The notes under the pieces were generated by a model. It was not told where the DNA came from. It saw nothing but the letters and a program-made list of their open reading frames with translations, and did not search any database. Below are positions 9,129 to 19,347 of a stretch of DNA of 64,000 nucleotides, piece by piece. The stretch comes from Synechococcus sp. M16CYN (GTDB lineage Bacteria; Cyanobacteriota; Cyanobacteriia; PCC-6307; Cyanobiaceae), in NCBI RefSeq assembly GCF_040371545.1, contig NZ_AP029048.1, forward strand, positions 1,178,001 to 1,242,000, written 5' to 3'. The translations under genes were made by a program, and so were the position numbers. The stretch's first letter is position 1; each line of letters opens with the position of its first letter.

Positions 9129-9965
9129 TCAGCCGAAGCGACCGGATACATAATCTTGGGTAGCTTGTTGCTGCGGCGAGTTAAAAATTCCTTCCGTTTC
9201 GTTGAACTCGACGAGGTAGCCAACCTTTCCACTTCCACCTTCAACTGGCTCGGCATTATAAAAGGCAGTTACATCGCTGACGCGAACAGCTTGCTGCATA
9301 TTATGAGTAACAATAACAATAGTAAAGTCTTTCTTGAGTTCGTGCATCGTTTCTTCGATCTTTAGCGTGGAGATCGGGTCTAATGCCGAACAAGGTTCGT
9401 CCATCAGAATCACTTCTGGTTGAATCGCAATTGTGCGTGCAATGCATAGGCGCTGCTGCTGGCCACCTGACAGAGAATACCCACTATCATTTAGCTTGTC
9501 TTTACACTCATCCCACACAGCTGCTTGTCGAAGTGAGCGCTCTACTAGTTCATCCATATCCCCTATGAACCCATTGATTCGCGCTCCAAAGGCTATGTTT
9601 TCGTAGATGCTCTTCGGAAAAGGATTGGGCTGTTGAAAGACCATACCAATGCGTCGTCGGACTTCCACTGGATCAACTTCTGGTGCGTATAAATCAGAAC
9701 CATCAAATAAAACTCGACCCTTAAGTGCGCAGCCATCAATTAGGTCATTCATACGATTAAGAGAACGCAAAACCGTTGACTTACCACAACCAGAAGGGCC
9801 GATGAAAGCTGTCACTCTGCCACGTGGTATATCACAGAAAACATTTCTAACCGCCTCGGCACCACTGTAACTAATAGTCACATTTTGTAGTGAGATAATA
9901 ATTTCCTCTTTTTTATTGTGTTGGATTGTTTTGGTGACGTTAACCATACCTCGTTCAGATAGCAA
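9129..9965 (-). CDS. pstB: Phosphate ABC transporter ATP-binding protein PstB
   Basis: A 278-residue ATPase of the high-affinity phosphate importer. Walker A 'GPSGCGKST' is at 56-64, the signature 'LSGGQQQR' at 165-172, Walker B 'VILMDEP' at 185-191, followed by the switch His in '[11 protein letters not shown]'. The '[15 protein letters not shown]' stretch after the Q-loop is diagnostic of PstB. The frame may start at 9965 or at the internal ATG 9947 (MVNVTKT). It is the last gene of pstC-pstA-pstB; the periplasmic PstS is not in the window. Confidence 0.97.
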   Translation of the reverse strand: MLSERGMVNVTKTIQHNKKEEIIISLQNVTISYSGAEAVRNVFCDIPRGRVTAFIGPSGCGKSTVLRSLNRMNDLIDGCALKGRVLFDGSDLYAPEVDPVEVRRRIGMVFQQPNPFPKSIYENIAFGARINGFIGDMDELVERSLRQAAVWDECKDKLNDSGYSLSGGQQQRLCIARTIAIQPEVILMDEPCSALDPISTLKIEETMHELKKDFTIVIVTHNMQQAVRVSDVTAFYNAEPVEGGSGKVGYLVEFNETEGIFNSPQQQATQDYVSGRFG

Positions 9966-10018
9966 TTGTTGGCAGAAGGAAGATTAATTGCATGCTAGAT
10001 AAGTTCAGATTTGAAAAA

Positions 10019-10936
10019 TTATTTAGAAGCAATTCGCACAAGTAAGCGTGAAAATAAATTAAGGCAAAAAATTAATAAAACTAGTATAAAAGATGCAGCC
10101 CATGCCAATTCATTTTGGGCTTTAAGAGGCATAATTGAGAAATTATGGATTAATACTGATAAAGTAGCGATCGGAGAGAATATGCTGTCTCTTGATAAAA
10201 GATCAGGCCAATAAGGAGAAAACAAGGCAGTGAAAATTAGTGGGGCTGTTTCACCTGCTGCACGAGCGATAGCCAGTACAATCCCTGTCGTAATAGGTGT
10301 AAGTGCCATTGGGAGAGTGATTTGTACGATAGTGACAAATCTTGAGGCCCCAACTCCAAGAGCGCCACGTCTAAGATCGTCGGAAACAAGCTTAAGCCCT
10401 TCATCGGTCGTCTTGATTATCGTTGGCAGCATTAAAATAGACAGAGCTAAGCCACCAGCAAGAGCGCTATAAGTGTGTCCAAATATTAATCGGTTAACCA
10501 CGATTGTCCCGTAGATAAAAACACCAGTGATGATCGATGGAATGCCAGAAAGAGCATTTGTTCCGAACCGAATGAATTTAGCAAACCAACCGCTTTTAGA
10601 ATATTCAGCAAGGAATATTCCTCCTCCAACTCCTATAGGAATGGAAACAAACGCGGCAATAGTTGTAACAACAAATGTTCCAAGTAGAGCATTGCCAATT
10701 CCACCACTCTCTAATCCGGGTGATGGTGGAAGTTCCGTGAATAAACTTAGGCTGATTTGAGACGAACCTTTGATTAAAATGTAGCTAAGTACAAGTATCA
10801 ATGGTAGAATGGCAATCACCGAAAACAATCCGGCAAGCATCGTCATAATCTGATTGCCGATATTTCGGATTAAGTATGGATTGTAATTGAGGTCGGTTTT
10901 TTTATTAGTTAATTGATTGAAAATAAAATATATCAT
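10019..10936 (-). CDS. pstA: Phosphate ABC transporter permease PstA
   Basis: An inner-membrane subunit with about six transmembrane helices. The binding-protein-dependent transport motif is in 'LRRGALGVGASRFVTIVQ' (EAA loop contacting PstB), and 'ARAAGETAPLIFTALF' follows, as in PstA. The open frame reaches 10978, but this would overlap pstC by 41 bases; the ATG at 10936 (MIYFIFNQL) lies right after the pstC stop at 10938-10940 and is preferred. The gene is richer in A+T than neighbouring housekeeping genes, as pstC also is. Confidence 0.95.
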   Translation of the reverse strand: MIYFIFNQLTNKKTDLNYNPYLIRNIGNQIMTMLAGLFSVIAILPLILVLSYILIKGSSQISLSLFTELPPSPGLESGGIGNALLGTFVVTTIAAFVSIPIGVGGGIFLAEYSKSGWFAKFIRFGTNALSGIPSIITGVFIYGTIVVNRLIFGHTYSALAGGLALSILMLPTIIKTTDEGLKLVSDDLRRGALGVGASRFVTIVQITLPMALTPITTGIVLAIARAAGETAPLIFTALFSPYWPDLLSRDSIFSPIATLSVLIHNFSIMPLKAQNELAWAASFILVLLIFCLNLFSRLLVRIASK

Positions 10937-10937
10937 A

Positions 10938-11876
10938 TCAGTATTTAAAGCTGAGATGTTTAACGAGCCACTGGGCAAAGATATTTACCGACAAAGTCAT
11001 TATGATCAGGACGAAGGCGGCGTACATAAGCGATGAAACCTGTGGTCCATCAGCTTCACCAAATTGGTTAGCAAGCATTGCAGCGATGGTGTTACCCGGG
11101 GCCAGCAACGAAAGACTGAGGTTATTAGAATTGCCAATAATCATTGTTACAGCCATCGTTTCACCCATTGCCCGCCCCAGCGCAAGCATGATTCCTCCCA
11201 CAATTCCAGATATCGCACCAGGCAAGATTACGTTCATAATAGCGCCCCATCTCGTTGCTCCTATACCATATGCAGCCTGTATTAATTTTTCAGGTACCTG
11301 ATCTAGTGAATCACGAGAGATTGAAGTAATAATAGGTAGAATCATTATAACTAAGATAAAAACTGCCGGCAGTGTTCCTGGCCCCATTGGTGGTGTACTG
11401 AACAATGGGATCCACCCTAGATAATTGTGTAGGAATTCTAGAAATGGCCGAATGAATGGTTCCATCACAAAGATGGACCACAAACCAAGAACAACTGAGG
11501 GAATTGCAGCAAGGAGTTCCACCATTAAGCCAATAAGATTTCTAATTCGCCAAGGGATAATGTTTTGAGTAATAAAGATGGCAGTTCCTACACCAAGAGG
11601 TATTGCAATCAGAAGCGAAAGCAGTGATGTAACTAAGGTTCCATAGATGGCTGCACCTGCACCATATTCATCATCGATAGGGTTCCAGTTAGACGTAGTC
11701 AAAAACCTTAAGCCGTAGCGACCCATTGATTCGAGACTACCCCTAAACACAACTATTAGAATCGCAAAAAGAATTAAAGCAACCACTGAAGCTAAAGCGA
11801 CCATAAGATTCTTGAACCCAGCGTCCAACAACTTTTCGGATCGTGGTCGATTTCGAAGAAGATATGGATAGTCCAT
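10938..11876 (-). CDS. pstC: Phosphate ABC transporter permease PstC
   Basis: A 312-residue inner-membrane permease, partner of PstA. Six or so hydrophobic segments are visible, the first near residues 25-50. The EAA-loop region reads 'EKLIQAAYGIGATRWG' and is followed by 'GRAMGETMAVTMIIGN', the classic PstC pattern. It is the first gene of the pst operon and is divergent from dnaK, with about 155 bases between starts. A phosphate-dependent (Pho-box) control would be expected, but only one good half-site can be seen in that gap. Confidence 0.96.
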   Translation of the reverse strand: MDYPYLLRNRPRSEKLLDAGFKNLMVALASVVALILFAILIVVFRGSLESMGRYGLRFLTTSNWNPIDDEYGAGAAIYGTLVTSLLSLLIAIPLGVGTAIFITQNIIPWRIRNLIGLMVELLAAIPSVVLGLWSIFVMEPFIRPFLEFLHNYLGWIPLFSTPPMGPGTLPAVFILVIMILPIITSISRDSLDQVPEKLIQAAYGIGATRWGAIMNVILPGAISGIVGGIMLALGRAMGETMAVTMIIGNSNNLSLSLLAPGNTIAAMLANQFGEADGPQVSSLMYAAFVLIIMTLSVNIFAQWLVKHLSFKY

Positions 11877-12031
11877 GGTTCTGGACAGTTCCCGTAAGGT
11901 CGCACTTAACCAAAGTATCGCTGAGATCGCCTGAAGCCACTAAAACGACTTAAAGCTCGTTTTTTAGTCAAGATATGGAATGGATCTGATCTGGAATCGG
12001 CCGTTAGCTTGGGTTTCCACTATTTGCGGGT

Positions 12032-14023
12032 ATGGGGCGGATCGTCGGGATCGATCTGGGGACGACTAATTCGGTTGTTGCCGTGTTAGAGGCGGGACGA
12101 CCACACGTCATCGCGAATGCCGAGGGTACTCGCACTACACCATCTGTGGTCGGTTACACCAAGGACCAAGAGCTTTTGGTTGGCCAACTAGCTCGACGTC
12201 AGCTTGTCTTAAGTCCCCGAAATACCTTCTCCAATCTTAAGCGGTTTGTGGGAAGGAAATGGGATGAGCTCGAAGACAGTAGCCTTTCGGTTCCTTACAC
12301 GGTTCGGGCAAATGATCGTGGCCAGGTACGTGTGCCCTGTCCTGTCACTGAACGCGAGTATGCACCCGAAGAGTTAGTTGCTAGCATCATCAACAAGCTT
12401 TCGGATGATGCTTCTAGCTATCTGGGTGAAACAGTTGAAGCAGCGGTTGTTACTGTTCCTGCCTACTTCAACGATACCCAACGTCAGGCAACTCGTGACG
12501 CGGGACGATTGGCGGGGATTTCCGTCGAGCGAATTCTGAATGAGCCTACTGCCGCTGCCTTGGCTTATGGATTTGATCGTAGTGCTACACGGAAGGTTCT
12601 TGTATTTGATTTAGGTGGCGGCACATTTGATGTCTCCTTGCTTCAGATTGCTAACGGCGTGTTTGACGTTAAATCTACCAATGGTGATACACAGCTCGGT
12701 GGCAATGACTTTGACCAGCGTATTGTTGATTGGCTGGCGGATTCGTTCGAGAAAAACAATGGTCTCGACTTGCGCCGTGATAGGCAGGCCCTACAGCGCT
12801 TAACCGAAGCAGCAGAGAAGGCAAAGCAAGAACTATCTGGTGTTTTAACAACACTAATCTCGCTCCCGTTTATTGCTACGGGGTCAAAAGGGCCACTCCA
12901 TATAGAAACAAAGCTGGATCGCACCACCTTTGAAGGGCTTTGTCCTGATCTGTTAGATCGTCTTTTGAATCCTGTACAGCTTGCCTTACATAATTCCGGA
13001 TGGTCTGCAGATGACATCGAAGATGTCGTTCTAGTTGGTGGAGGCACCCGAATGCCGATGGTTCAACAACTTGTCCGCACGTTGGTTCCGATTAATCCTT
13101 GTCAATCAGTTAACCCTGATGAGGTAGTTGCAATCGGAGCTGCTGTTCAGGCCGGGATCCTTACCGGTGAGTTGCGAGATCTTTTTCTAAATGATGTGAC
13201 ACCGCTTTCTCTTGGTTTAGAAACTGTGGGCGGATTAATGAAGGTTTTAATTCCACGTAATACGCCTATTCCGGTTCGTCAATCAGATGTGTTTAGTACA
13301 TCCGAGACCAATCAATCTTCTGTTGAAATTCACATTTGGCAAGGTGAACGCCAAATGGCGTCCGACAACAAATCTTTGGGGCGGTTTCGTCTTTCTGGTA
13401 TTCCTCCTGCGCCCCGTGGTGTTCCCCAAGTACAAGTGGCATTCGACATCGATGCCAATGGCTTGTTGCAGGTGAGTGCTATTGATCGGACCACGGGACG
13501 CAAGCAATCCGTTTCGATTCAGGGCGGCTCGAATCTCAATGAAGAAGAAGTAACGGCGCTTTTAGCCGAAGCCGAGGCAAGAGCGGACGAAGATCGTCGC
13601 ACGCGTAATCAAGTTGAAATACGTAACCGTGCTCAAACCCTGTTGGCTCAGGCGGAACGTCGCTTACGTGACGCGGCGCTGGAACTTGGTCCCTACGGTG
13701 CAGAGCGTCAGCAACTCGCCGTAGAAATGGCCATCCGTGATGTGCAGAATTCCTTGGCGGCCGATGCTCTACAAGAGATTGATCTCTGTGTTAGCAGTTT
13801 GGAAGAGGCCTTATTTGGTCTAAATCGGCGCCTCTCTGCTGAACGTCGGACCGATGGAAGTCCCTTTCAAGGTATTCGCAGCACCCTGAGTTCGCTTAAA
13901 GACGAATTTTTTTCAGATGATTGGGATGACGATCCCTGGAGTGCCCCTAGTCGACCCTCCGATCGAAACCGTGGCACGAATCGCCGTGATTCATCTGCTT
14001 GGGACGATGACATCTACCGCTGA
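12032..14023 (+). CDS. dnaK: Chaperone DnaK (cyanobacterial DnaK3-like)
   Basis: A 663-residue Hsp70. The ATPase domain opens 'GIDLGTTNSVVAVLE', has 'VLVFDLGGGTFDVSLL' near 190-205 and 'VVLVGGGTRMPMVQ' near 332. The substrate-binding domain follows with 'NDVTPLSLGLETVGG'. The tail is not the EEVD-like or Gln/Gly-rich end of canonical DnaK2; it is acidic and Asp/Ser/Arg-rich (FFSDDWDDDPWS and onward to DDDIYR). This tail together with an adjacent J protein points to the cyanobacterial DnaK3 type, which in model strains is essential and associated with thylakoid-bound polysomes. The dnaJ start overlaps its end by 17 bases. Confidence 0.93.
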   Translation: MGRIVGIDLGTTNSVVAVLEAGRPHVIANAEGTRTTPSVVGYTKDQELLVGQLARRQLVLSPRNTFSNLKRFVGRKWDELEDSSLSVPYTVRANDRGQVRVPCPVTEREYAPEELVASIINKLSDDASSYLGETVEAAVVTVPAYFNDTQRQATRDAGRLAGISVERILNEPTAAALAYGFDRSATRKVLVFDLGGGTFDVSLLQIANGVFDVKSTNGDTQLGGNDFDQRIVDWLADSFEKNNGLDLRRDRQALQRLTEAAEKAKQELSGVLTTLISLPFIATGSKGPLHIETKLDRTTFEGLCPDLLDRLLNPVQLALHNSGWSADDIEDVVLVGGGTRMPMVQQLVRTLVPINPCQSVNPDEVVAIGAAVQAGILTGELRDLFLNDVTPLSLGLETVGGLMKVLIPRNTPIPVRQSDVFSTSETNQSSVEIHIWQGERQMASDNKSLGRFRLSGIPPAPRGVPQVQVAFDIDANGLLQVSAIDRTTGRKQSVSIQGGSNLNEEEVTALLAEAEARADEDRRTRNQVEIRNRAQTLLAQAERRLRDAALELGPYGAERQQLAVEMAIRDVQNSLAADALQEIDLCVSSLEEALFGLNRRLSAERRTDGSPFQGIRSTLSSLKDEFFSDDWDDDPWSAPSRPSDRNRGTNRRDSSAWDDDIYR

Positions 14024-14915
14024 TCCCGATTACTGGTCTCTGCTGGGAATCCAACCTGATAGCGATGCCGATCAACTCAAAAGAGCATTTCGTCGAGAGG
14101 CCCGTCGTTGGCATCCAGATCTCAATGGAGATGATCCATCTGCCGAAGAAAGATTCAAGCTTATTAACGAAGCCTATGTCGTCTTGAACGATCCGCAACG
14201 GCGTGACGCCTGGCAGAAAGGTCGAGGAGTTATCGCTGCCAATAGCGACTGTTTCTCTAATGGGTTTCCTGATTTTGATGAGTACCTTGATGTAATTTTT
14301 GGCACACAGAAACGGTGTAATCAGCCTGAGCCTGCAGCATCGTTTTTTGATCAAGAAAATAATTTCCAATCTTCGGAACCAACCGCGGCAGTTTCTCCAC
14401 CACCACCACCAGTGCGGGCCGTGGAAGATCTTGAATCTTTGGTTGAACTCACACCAGATCAGGCACTTCTAGGGACGCAGGTAGAGTTGACCCTGGGTGA
14501 TGGCACCATAATTCAGCTGAATACACCACCACTCGCTGGAGACGGCTGGCGTTTGCGCTTGGCTGATGTTGCCCCTGGTGGTCGTGATCATTTTTTGCAG
14601 TTGCGTGTAGTTACAGGGGAAGGACTACGTGTTGATGGACTTTGCATTCACTACAGGCTGGAACTCTTCCCACCCGATGCAGTTCTCGGATGCGCTGTTG
14701 ATGTACCCACACTTGAAGGACCTGTGACGTTGCAGGTTCCCCCTGGATCATCTAGCGGACGACTTCTTCGTCTTCGGGGTCGTGGTCTCGGTTTTAACAA
14801 TCAACAAGGGGACCAATTAGTTGAAATTGTCGTGGTTATTCCTGCGGATCTTGGAGAAGCCGAGCGCGCATTATACCGACGCCTCCAAGAGTTAGCGCTT
14901 GAATCTGAGATGTAG
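14007..14915 (+). CDS. dnaJ: DnaJ-type co-chaperone without zinc finger
   Basis: A 302-residue J-domain protein partner of the upstream DnaK. The J domain is at 1-70 with 'WHPDLNGD' (HPD at 36-38). No CxxCxGxG zinc-binding repeats are present; after a proline-rich linker ('VSPPPPPPVRA') come two beta-sandwich substrate-binding domains ('TPDQALLGTQVELTLGDG', 'VPTLEGPVTLQVPPGSSS', 'LRLRGRGLG'), as in CbpA/class B J proteins. The start at 14007 (MTSTADPDYWSLL) overlaps dnaK; an earlier in-frame start at 13917 would add residues read out of the dnaK tail and is unlikely. Translational coupling to dnaK is likely. Confidence 0.92.
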   Translation: MTSTADPDYWSLLGIQPDSDADQLKRAFRREARRWHPDLNGDDPSAEERFKLINEAYVVLNDPQRRDAWQKGRGVIAANSDCFSNGFPDFDEYLDVIFGTQKRCNQPEPAASFFDQENNFQSSEPTAAVSPPPPPVRAVEDLESLVELTPDQALLGTQVELTLGDGTIIQLNTPPLAGDGWRLRLADVAPGGRDHFLQLRVVTGEGLRVDGLCIHYRLELFPPDAVLGCAVDVPTLEGPVTLQVPPGSSSGRLLRLRGRGLGFNNQQGDQLVEIVVVIPADLGEAERALYRRLQELALESEM

Positions 14916-14998
14916 TGAGGTAACTCCGCGGCTCATCGAATTGGTTTATCTATTAGTCGATGAGAGACTTTGTTTAGTGTTTACTTGGTGGTTCTGGA

Positions 14999-15421
14999 AT
15001 GCGCGTTCACGTGCTTTTGTTTGACGCTGGCACGGACAGCGAAGGCATTCATTCATTGGAGATCGCCGGAAGGACTGTGGTGTTGTTGTTTGAGAACCCA
15101 GAAGATGCGGAACGTTATGCCGGCCTGCTCGAGGCCCAAGACTTTCCAGCACCTACTGTTGAGAAGTTGAATCGAGAGGATGTGGAACTGTTCTGTCAAA
15201 ATGCAGGTTATGAGGCTCGATTAATTAAGACCGGTTTTGTTCCCAGTACAGATGAGGAACGTTTGTTCATGGCACCCCCGGAATCCAACCGCGATACGAG
15301 TCAGTGGAAGGATATAGCTCCTCAATCTTTGGATCAGCTCTCGACCATTGATCCACCGATTGAATCCGAATCGAACCCTGAACTTGACGCGCTGCGTCAG
15401 CATCTCGAGGATTTGCTCTAA
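14999..15421 (+). CDS. DUF3110 domain protein
   Basis: A 140-residue soluble protein of a family conserved in cyanobacteria and plant chloroplasts. The DUF3110 part fills residues 1-85 ('VHVLLFDAGTDSEGIHSLEI', 'TVVLLFENPEDAERYAGLLE', 'FCQNAGYEARLI'), followed by an acidic, disordered tail. Function is not established. It lies 83 bases after dnaJ on the same strand, and the dnaK-dnaJ-DUF3110 order is one I recall from marine picocyanobacteria, so a link to chaperone work is suggested by context only. Confidence 0.85.
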   Translation: MRVHVLLFDAGTDSEGIHSLEIAGRTVVLLFENPEDAERYAGLLEAQDFPAPTVEKLNREDVELFCQNAGYEARLIKTGFVPSTDEERLFMAPPESNRDTSQWKDIAPQSLDQLSTIDPPIESESNPELDALRQHLEDLL

Positions 15422-15432
15422 TACCGGTCACT

Positions 15433-16377
15433 GTGTTTGACTCAAAAATCCAGCCTTCTAATGATCGTGGTCACCTGCTTACGGAACAAAGTAATCCTCG
15501 CAGTACCCAACTAGATCGACTTGCGACCACTGACCTGGTCAAGCTGTTTATTAAGGAAAATCGGTTTCCTCAGCAGGCTGTCGCCGCCGCCGCTAATGAG
15601 CTTACAGCTGCTGTCGATGCTATTTCAGATCGGCTGCGCCAGGGTGGGCGTCTTTTTTATTTAGGCGCTGGAACCTCCGGTCGACTGGGAGTGTTGGATG
15701 CAGCCGAATGCCCCCCAACATTTTGTAATGACCCCAGCCTTGTACAAGGGGTTTTGGCCGGAGGGAGCCCCGCCTTGCTACGAAGCTCCGAAAGCCTAGA
15801 GGACTTAGACGAGTCTGGTCGTGACGACTTGCATCGACATGGTTTTCAGACCGGTGATTGTTTGGTGGGTATTACAGCTGGGGGGACAACGCCCTACGTA
15901 CTTGGTGGTTTGTTTCATGCACGCTCCATCGGTGCTCTTGCCATTGCGATTGCCTGTGTTCCATCAGATCAAGCCCCCCTGCCTTGCGACATCGACATTC
16001 GGCTTTTGACAGGTCCTGAGCTGCTAACTGGATCGACCAGGCTCAAGGCCGGCACCGCAACGAAAATGGCTCTCAACATTTTGTCCACAACGGTGATGGT
16101 TCGTTTGGGAAAGGTTTATGGCAACCGAATGATCGATATGGCGACAAGCAACGGTAAGCTAATGGACCGCTCACTTCGCATTCTAAGAGACCTAGTTGGT
16201 GTGAAGCGAGAACAAGGTCTAGCACTGTTGGCCTCTTCTGGAGGGTCGGTGAAGCTTGCTTTGTTGATGAAGGCAGCTGGTCTATCCAGAGATCAGGCCA
16301 GACTGGTTCTTGAACAGCATGATCAACATCTTCGTGCTGCGCTGGATTCGTGTGGGGTAACTCTTACTCAACTTTGA
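15433..16377 (+). CDS. murQ: N-acetylmuramic acid 6-phosphate etherase
   Basis: A 314-residue SIS-domain enzyme that cleaves the lactyl ether of MurNAc-6-phosphate during recycling of cell-wall sugar. 'LGAGTSGRLGVLDAAECPPTF' (about 77-97) contains the phosphosugar-binding loop and an active-site Glu; 'ESLEDLDESGRDDL' and 'GITAGGTTPYVLGG' follow, all in typical order. Start is a GTG at 15433, just 11 bases after the DUF3110 gene. The end overlaps convergent mtnP by 10 bases. No AnmK or MurK partner is in the window. Confidence 0.95.
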   Translation: MFDSKIQPSNDRGHLLTEQSNPRSTQLDRLATTDLVKLFIKENRFPQQAVAAAANELTAAVDAISDRLRQGGRLFYLGAGTSGRLGVLDAAECPPTFCNDPSLVQGVLAGGSPALLRSSESLEDLDESGRDDLHRHGFQTGDCLVGITAGGTTPYVLGGLFHARSIGALAIAIACVPSDQAPLPCDIDIRLLTGPELLTGSTRLKAGTATKMALNILSTTVMVRLGKVYGNRMIDMATSNGKLMDRSLRILRDLVGVKREQGLALLASSGGSVKLALLMKAAGLSRDQARLVLEQHDQHLRAALDSCGVTLTQL

Positions 16378-17279
16378 TTGCAGGATCCCCAATAAGGAGT
16401 CGTAAGCAAATCCAGCTTGCGGCGAGTTTTAGGAGGCACATTATTTTTTGAAGTGATCAGAGCATTCGCCAGCGCTGTGTGCGCTGTGGATGCAGGACGC
16501 TCCTCGCATAAGCGCTGCGTGAACTTATGTAGAATAGCTTTTGTGGATGCGGTATTGGCTTGAAGGTTATCCATTGCTGTGCGCGCCATCACGGCATCGT
16601 GGTCCCGATGCCAACAATCGAAGTCGGTCACCATGCTCAGCGAGGCATAGGCCAGCTCAGCCTCTCTGGCTAGGCTAGCCTCTGTGTGATTTGTCATGCC
16701 GATAACTGAGCATCCCCAACTGCGATAAAGCTCGCTCTCTGCGCGTGTGGAGAACCCAGGCCCTTCCATACACAAATAGGTACCACCGCGGTGCAACACA
16801 CGCCCGTGAGGCATAGACGTCTCTCCTGCATCTGCTAATAACTCACTCAGTTTGATACAGAAAGGATCAGCAAGACTAACGTGAGCTACGCAACCTTCCC
16901 CAAAAAAAGTTTGACGACGCTGTTTCGTGCGGTCGATGAATTGGTTGGGTATCACTATATCCCTGGGCTTCACGTTTTCTCGTAGCGATCCAACGGCTGA
17001 CACTGAAACCAGCCAGCGCACTCCTAGAGAACGCATCGCCCAGATATTAGCCCTGTAAGGTACATCTTGCGGCAGCAGTTGGTGGTACTTTCCATGGCGA
17101 GCCAGGAAGATGGTGTCCATGCTTTGCAAACGTCCAATTCGGAGAAGATCTGATGGAGCACCAAAGGGCGTCTCAATCGCAAGCTCTTCTTCAGTTTCGA
17201 GTCCGGCTATTGCATAAAGGCCAGTTCCTCCGATAATTCCTAAGCGGGCGTTCGACAGATTGAGACTTTGGGTATTCAT
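16368..17279 (-). CDS. mtnP: S-methyl-5'-thioadenosine phosphorylase
   Basis: A 303-residue phosphorylase of the PNP/MTAP family which splits methylthioadenosine, the by-product of polyamine synthesis, into adenine and methylthioribose-1-phosphate. Visible motifs are '[14 protein letters not shown]' (13-26), '[21 protein letters not shown]' (phosphate-binding His), '[12 protein letters not shown]', and '[18 protein letters not shown]'. The MTAP rather than guanosine type is supported by 'SAVGSL' and 'MTNHTEA' (MTAP usually has M-T-x-x-P-E-A; here His for Pro). A divergent cyclophilin gene starts 62 bases upstream. Confidence 0.93.
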   Translation of the reverse strand: MNTQSLNLSNARLGIIGGTGLYAIAGLETEEELAIETPFGAPSDLLRIGRLQSMDTIFLARHGKYHQLLPQDVPYRANIWAMRSLGVRWLVSVSAVGSLRENVKPRDIVIPNQFIDRTKQRRQTFFGEGCVAHVSLADPFCIKLSELLADAGETSMPHGRVLHRGGTYLCMEGPGFSTRAESELYRSWGCSVIGMTNHTEASLAREAELAYASLSMVTDFDCWHRDHDAVMARTAMDNLQANTASTKAILHKFTQRLCEERPASTAHTALANALITSKNNVPPKTRRKLDLLTTPYWGSCNQS

Positions 17280-17341
17280 CCATGCTGTTCCGACTATTAC
17301 ATCCTGCCTTGTTCTTAGACTGGTCCTTTGCTCGTGCCGCC

Positions 17342-17785
17342 ATGATCAAGGCCCTGATGGATACAGAGGCAGGCCTAATCAAACTCGAATTATTTGAAGC
17401 CGATGCTCCCAACACCGTCGCTAACTTCGTGACGTTGGCAAGAGATGGTTTCTACGATGGTCTCGCTTTTCACCGCGTCATTCCTGGCTTCATGGCACAA
17501 GGTGGTTGTCCGAACAGCCGTAAAGGTTCTAAGAGAATGGCTGGCACAGGTGGTCCTGGTTATCAAATCGATTGCGAAATAAATTCTCAAAAGCATCAGG
17601 CAGGAACATTGGCTATGGCTCATGCCGGCCGTAATACTGGTGGCTCACAGTTCTACATCTGCCACAAAGCCCAGCCTCACCTTGATGGTGTTCATACTGT
17701 GTTTGGTCTCACCAACAATATGAACGTTGTTTTAAAACTAAGTAAAGGTTCTCGTATAAATAAGATAACGGTTCAAGACGACTAA
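17342..17785 (+). CDS. Peptidyl-prolyl cis-trans isomerase, cyclophilin type
   Basis: A compact 147-residue cyclophilin that speeds proline isomerisation in protein folding, predicted cytoplasmic. Signature residues are '[13 protein letters not shown]' (43-55) with the catalytic Arg45, '[17 protein letters not shown]' and 'LDGVHTVFG'. The ATG at 17342 ([11 protein letters not shown]) is chosen because the 20 residues upstream in the frame (from 17282) are not conserved in type and overlap the divergent mtnP promoter. It converges on ribBA. Confidence 0.93.
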   Translation: MIKALMDTEAGLIKLELFEADAPNTVANFVTLARDGFYDGLAFHRVIPGFMAQGGCPNSRKGSKRMAGTGGPGYQIDCEINSQKHQAGTLAMAHAGRNTGGSQFYICHKAQPHLDGVHTVFGLTNNMNVVLKLSKGSRINKITVQDD

Positions 17786-17798
17786 ATCCCATTGGATT

Positions 17799-17822
17799 GG
17801 TGTCACATTTGAGCGTGACGCC
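17799..17822. terminator. Hairpin between cyclophilin and ribBA 3' ends
   Basis: GGTGTCAC (17799-17806) pairs with GTGACGCC (17815-17822) across an eight-base loop, with a single G-T wobble. It lies 13 bases past the cyclophilin stop and overlaps the last codons of ribBA. A bidirectional terminator is plausible, but no run of T follows, so this remains tentative. Confidence 0.4.
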
Positions 17823-19347
17823 AAAGCAACAGAACTGGACTAATCATCATTAGCTTGGCTTCCTCTTCGGTCTCCAAGTCGGAAAGCTGTCTATCCAGGC
17901 GTTCTAGCGTTTGAGGCGGATGTAACGCTATACGTTCGCTCGAAACGCGCATCAATCCTAATTCTTTGGTAGCCTCAATTGCTGCAAGTGCACGAATGAA
18001 AGGCGCAGGATTTAAACTTCCTGGAACGATTTTCCAAACAAACTGAGGGCAGTCCCAGAGGGCAAGCAGCCTGGCTTCATGAATGGGTTCTAGTCGAAGT
18101 TCATGCTTATTAGCCAGGGCTTCGACTTGCTCTCGCACGGCTGACCAAGACTCAGATTGCCCTAGAATTGTCATTGACAAAATTGTGCATGGGTTATTGG
18201 TTTCGAATAAGTGCCCGAGCTTGTCACGTTTGACAGCGAGATAACCAGCATTGTGGTACCCTGGATCCATAATAAGAGGCACACGTTCTTCGACTTGTAG
18301 GCCGTAGCCGCCTAAACCGGCAATTTTACGTGGGTTGTTGGTAAGTAACCGTAAGCGATGGATTCCGAGGTCAGAAAGAATCTGCGCTCCAACCCCGTAG
18401 TTTCGAAGATCAGCTGGAAAACCTAAGCGTTCATTCGCTTCCACGGTGTCCAGTCCTCCATCTTGGAGACTGTATGCCCTCAGTTTGTTGATTAATCCGA
18501 TTCCACGACCTTCCTGTCGCAGATAAACCACTACCCCCGCACCCTCGATTTCGATTTGGCGAAGGGCTGCCTCCAATTGAGGGCGACAATCACAGCGGAG
18601 GGATCCGAATGCATCGCCAGTGAGACATTCAGAATGCATACGAACCAAGACTGGTTCGCTTAATGAGTAGAGACTTCCCTTAACCAAAGCAATGTGCTCA
18701 GAGCCGTCAAGATCATTGCGGTAACCAATCGCTTTGAAAGTCCCGAATTGGCTGGGGAGTTTTGCATGGGCAAGTCGCTTAACAAATCTCTCATTCTCGA
18801 GCCGGTAGCGAATGAGATCGGCAATGCTGATAAGCCTCAGGTTCCACCGATCGGCATAGACTCTAAGTTCGGGTAAACGGGCCATAGACCCATCGGTATT
18901 TTGTATTTCACAAATGACGCCAGCGGGACTGAGACCCGCCAACAATGCAAGGTCTACGGCGGCCTCTGTATGACCGGCGCGCTTCAAAACTCCACCTGAG
19001 CGGGCTCTTAATGGGAAAACATGACCCGGACGGTGTAGATCAGCCGGACAGGTTGAAGGATTCAGGGCGACCTGAATTGTTCGAGCGCGGTCGTCTGCAG
19101 AAATGCCTGTTGTGACACCATGCTCAATCCCGGCATCAATGCTCACGGTGAATGCAGTTTTGTTGGCATCGGTGTTGCGATTCACCATGAGGGGGAGATC
19201 GAGTTCATCCAAACGCTGACCTTTCATGGCCAAACAGATGAGGCCTCTGGCATTTGTTGCCATAAAGTTGATTGCTTCCGGGGTGGCGAACTGCGCTGCA
19301 CAAATCAGATCCCCTTCATTTTCACGTTGTTCGTCATCAACAACCAC
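17803..19347 (-). CDS. ribBA: RibBA: 3,4-dihydroxy-2-butanone-4-phosphate synthase / GTP cyclohydrolase II
   Basis: A bifunctional enzyme supplying both precursors of riboflavin. The RibB part contains '[17 protein letters not shown]' and '[17 protein letters not shown]' with '[24 protein letters not shown]' (His/Glu ligands). The RibA part shows the zinc motif '[16 protein letters not shown]' and '[17 protein letters not shown]'. A C-terminal extension of about 110 residues follows. The first canonical start is GTG at 19347, but this would cut into the conserved N-terminus; the upstream frame encodes '[16 protein letters not shown]', so the true start lies further up (CTG at 19440 or ATT at 19422). 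See findings. Confidence 0.94.
   Translation of the reverse strand: MVVDDEQRENEGDLICAAQFATPEAINFMATNARGLICLAMKGQRLDELDLPLMVNRNTDANKTAFTVSIDAGIEHGVTTGISADDRARTIQVALNPSTCPADLHRPGHVFPLRARSGGVLKRAGHTEAAVDLALLAGLSPAGVICEIQNTDGSMARLPELRVYADRWNLRLISIADLIRYRLENERFVKRLAHAKLPSQFGTFKAIGYRNDLDGSEHIALVKGSLYSLSEPVLVRMHSECLTGDAFGSLRCDCRPQLEAALRQIEIEGAGVVVYLRQEGRGIGLINKLRAYSLQDGGLDTVEANERLGFPADLRNYGVGAQILSDLGIHRLRLLTNNPRKIAGLGGYGLQVEERVPLIMDPGYHNAGYLAVKRDKLGHLFETNNPCTILSMTILGQSESWSAVREQVEALANKHELRLEPIHEARLLALWDCPQFVWKIVPGSLNPAPFIRALAAIEATKELGLMRVSSERIALHPPQTLERLDRQLSDLETEEEAKLMMISPVLLLWRHAQM

Noticed and set aside
11893-11912. Possible Pho box upstream of pstC (CTTAACCA at 11905 with a weak second half-site)
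   Set aside because: Only one octamer fits the cyanobacterial repeat; the 11-base-spaced partner matches poorly and no third copy exists.
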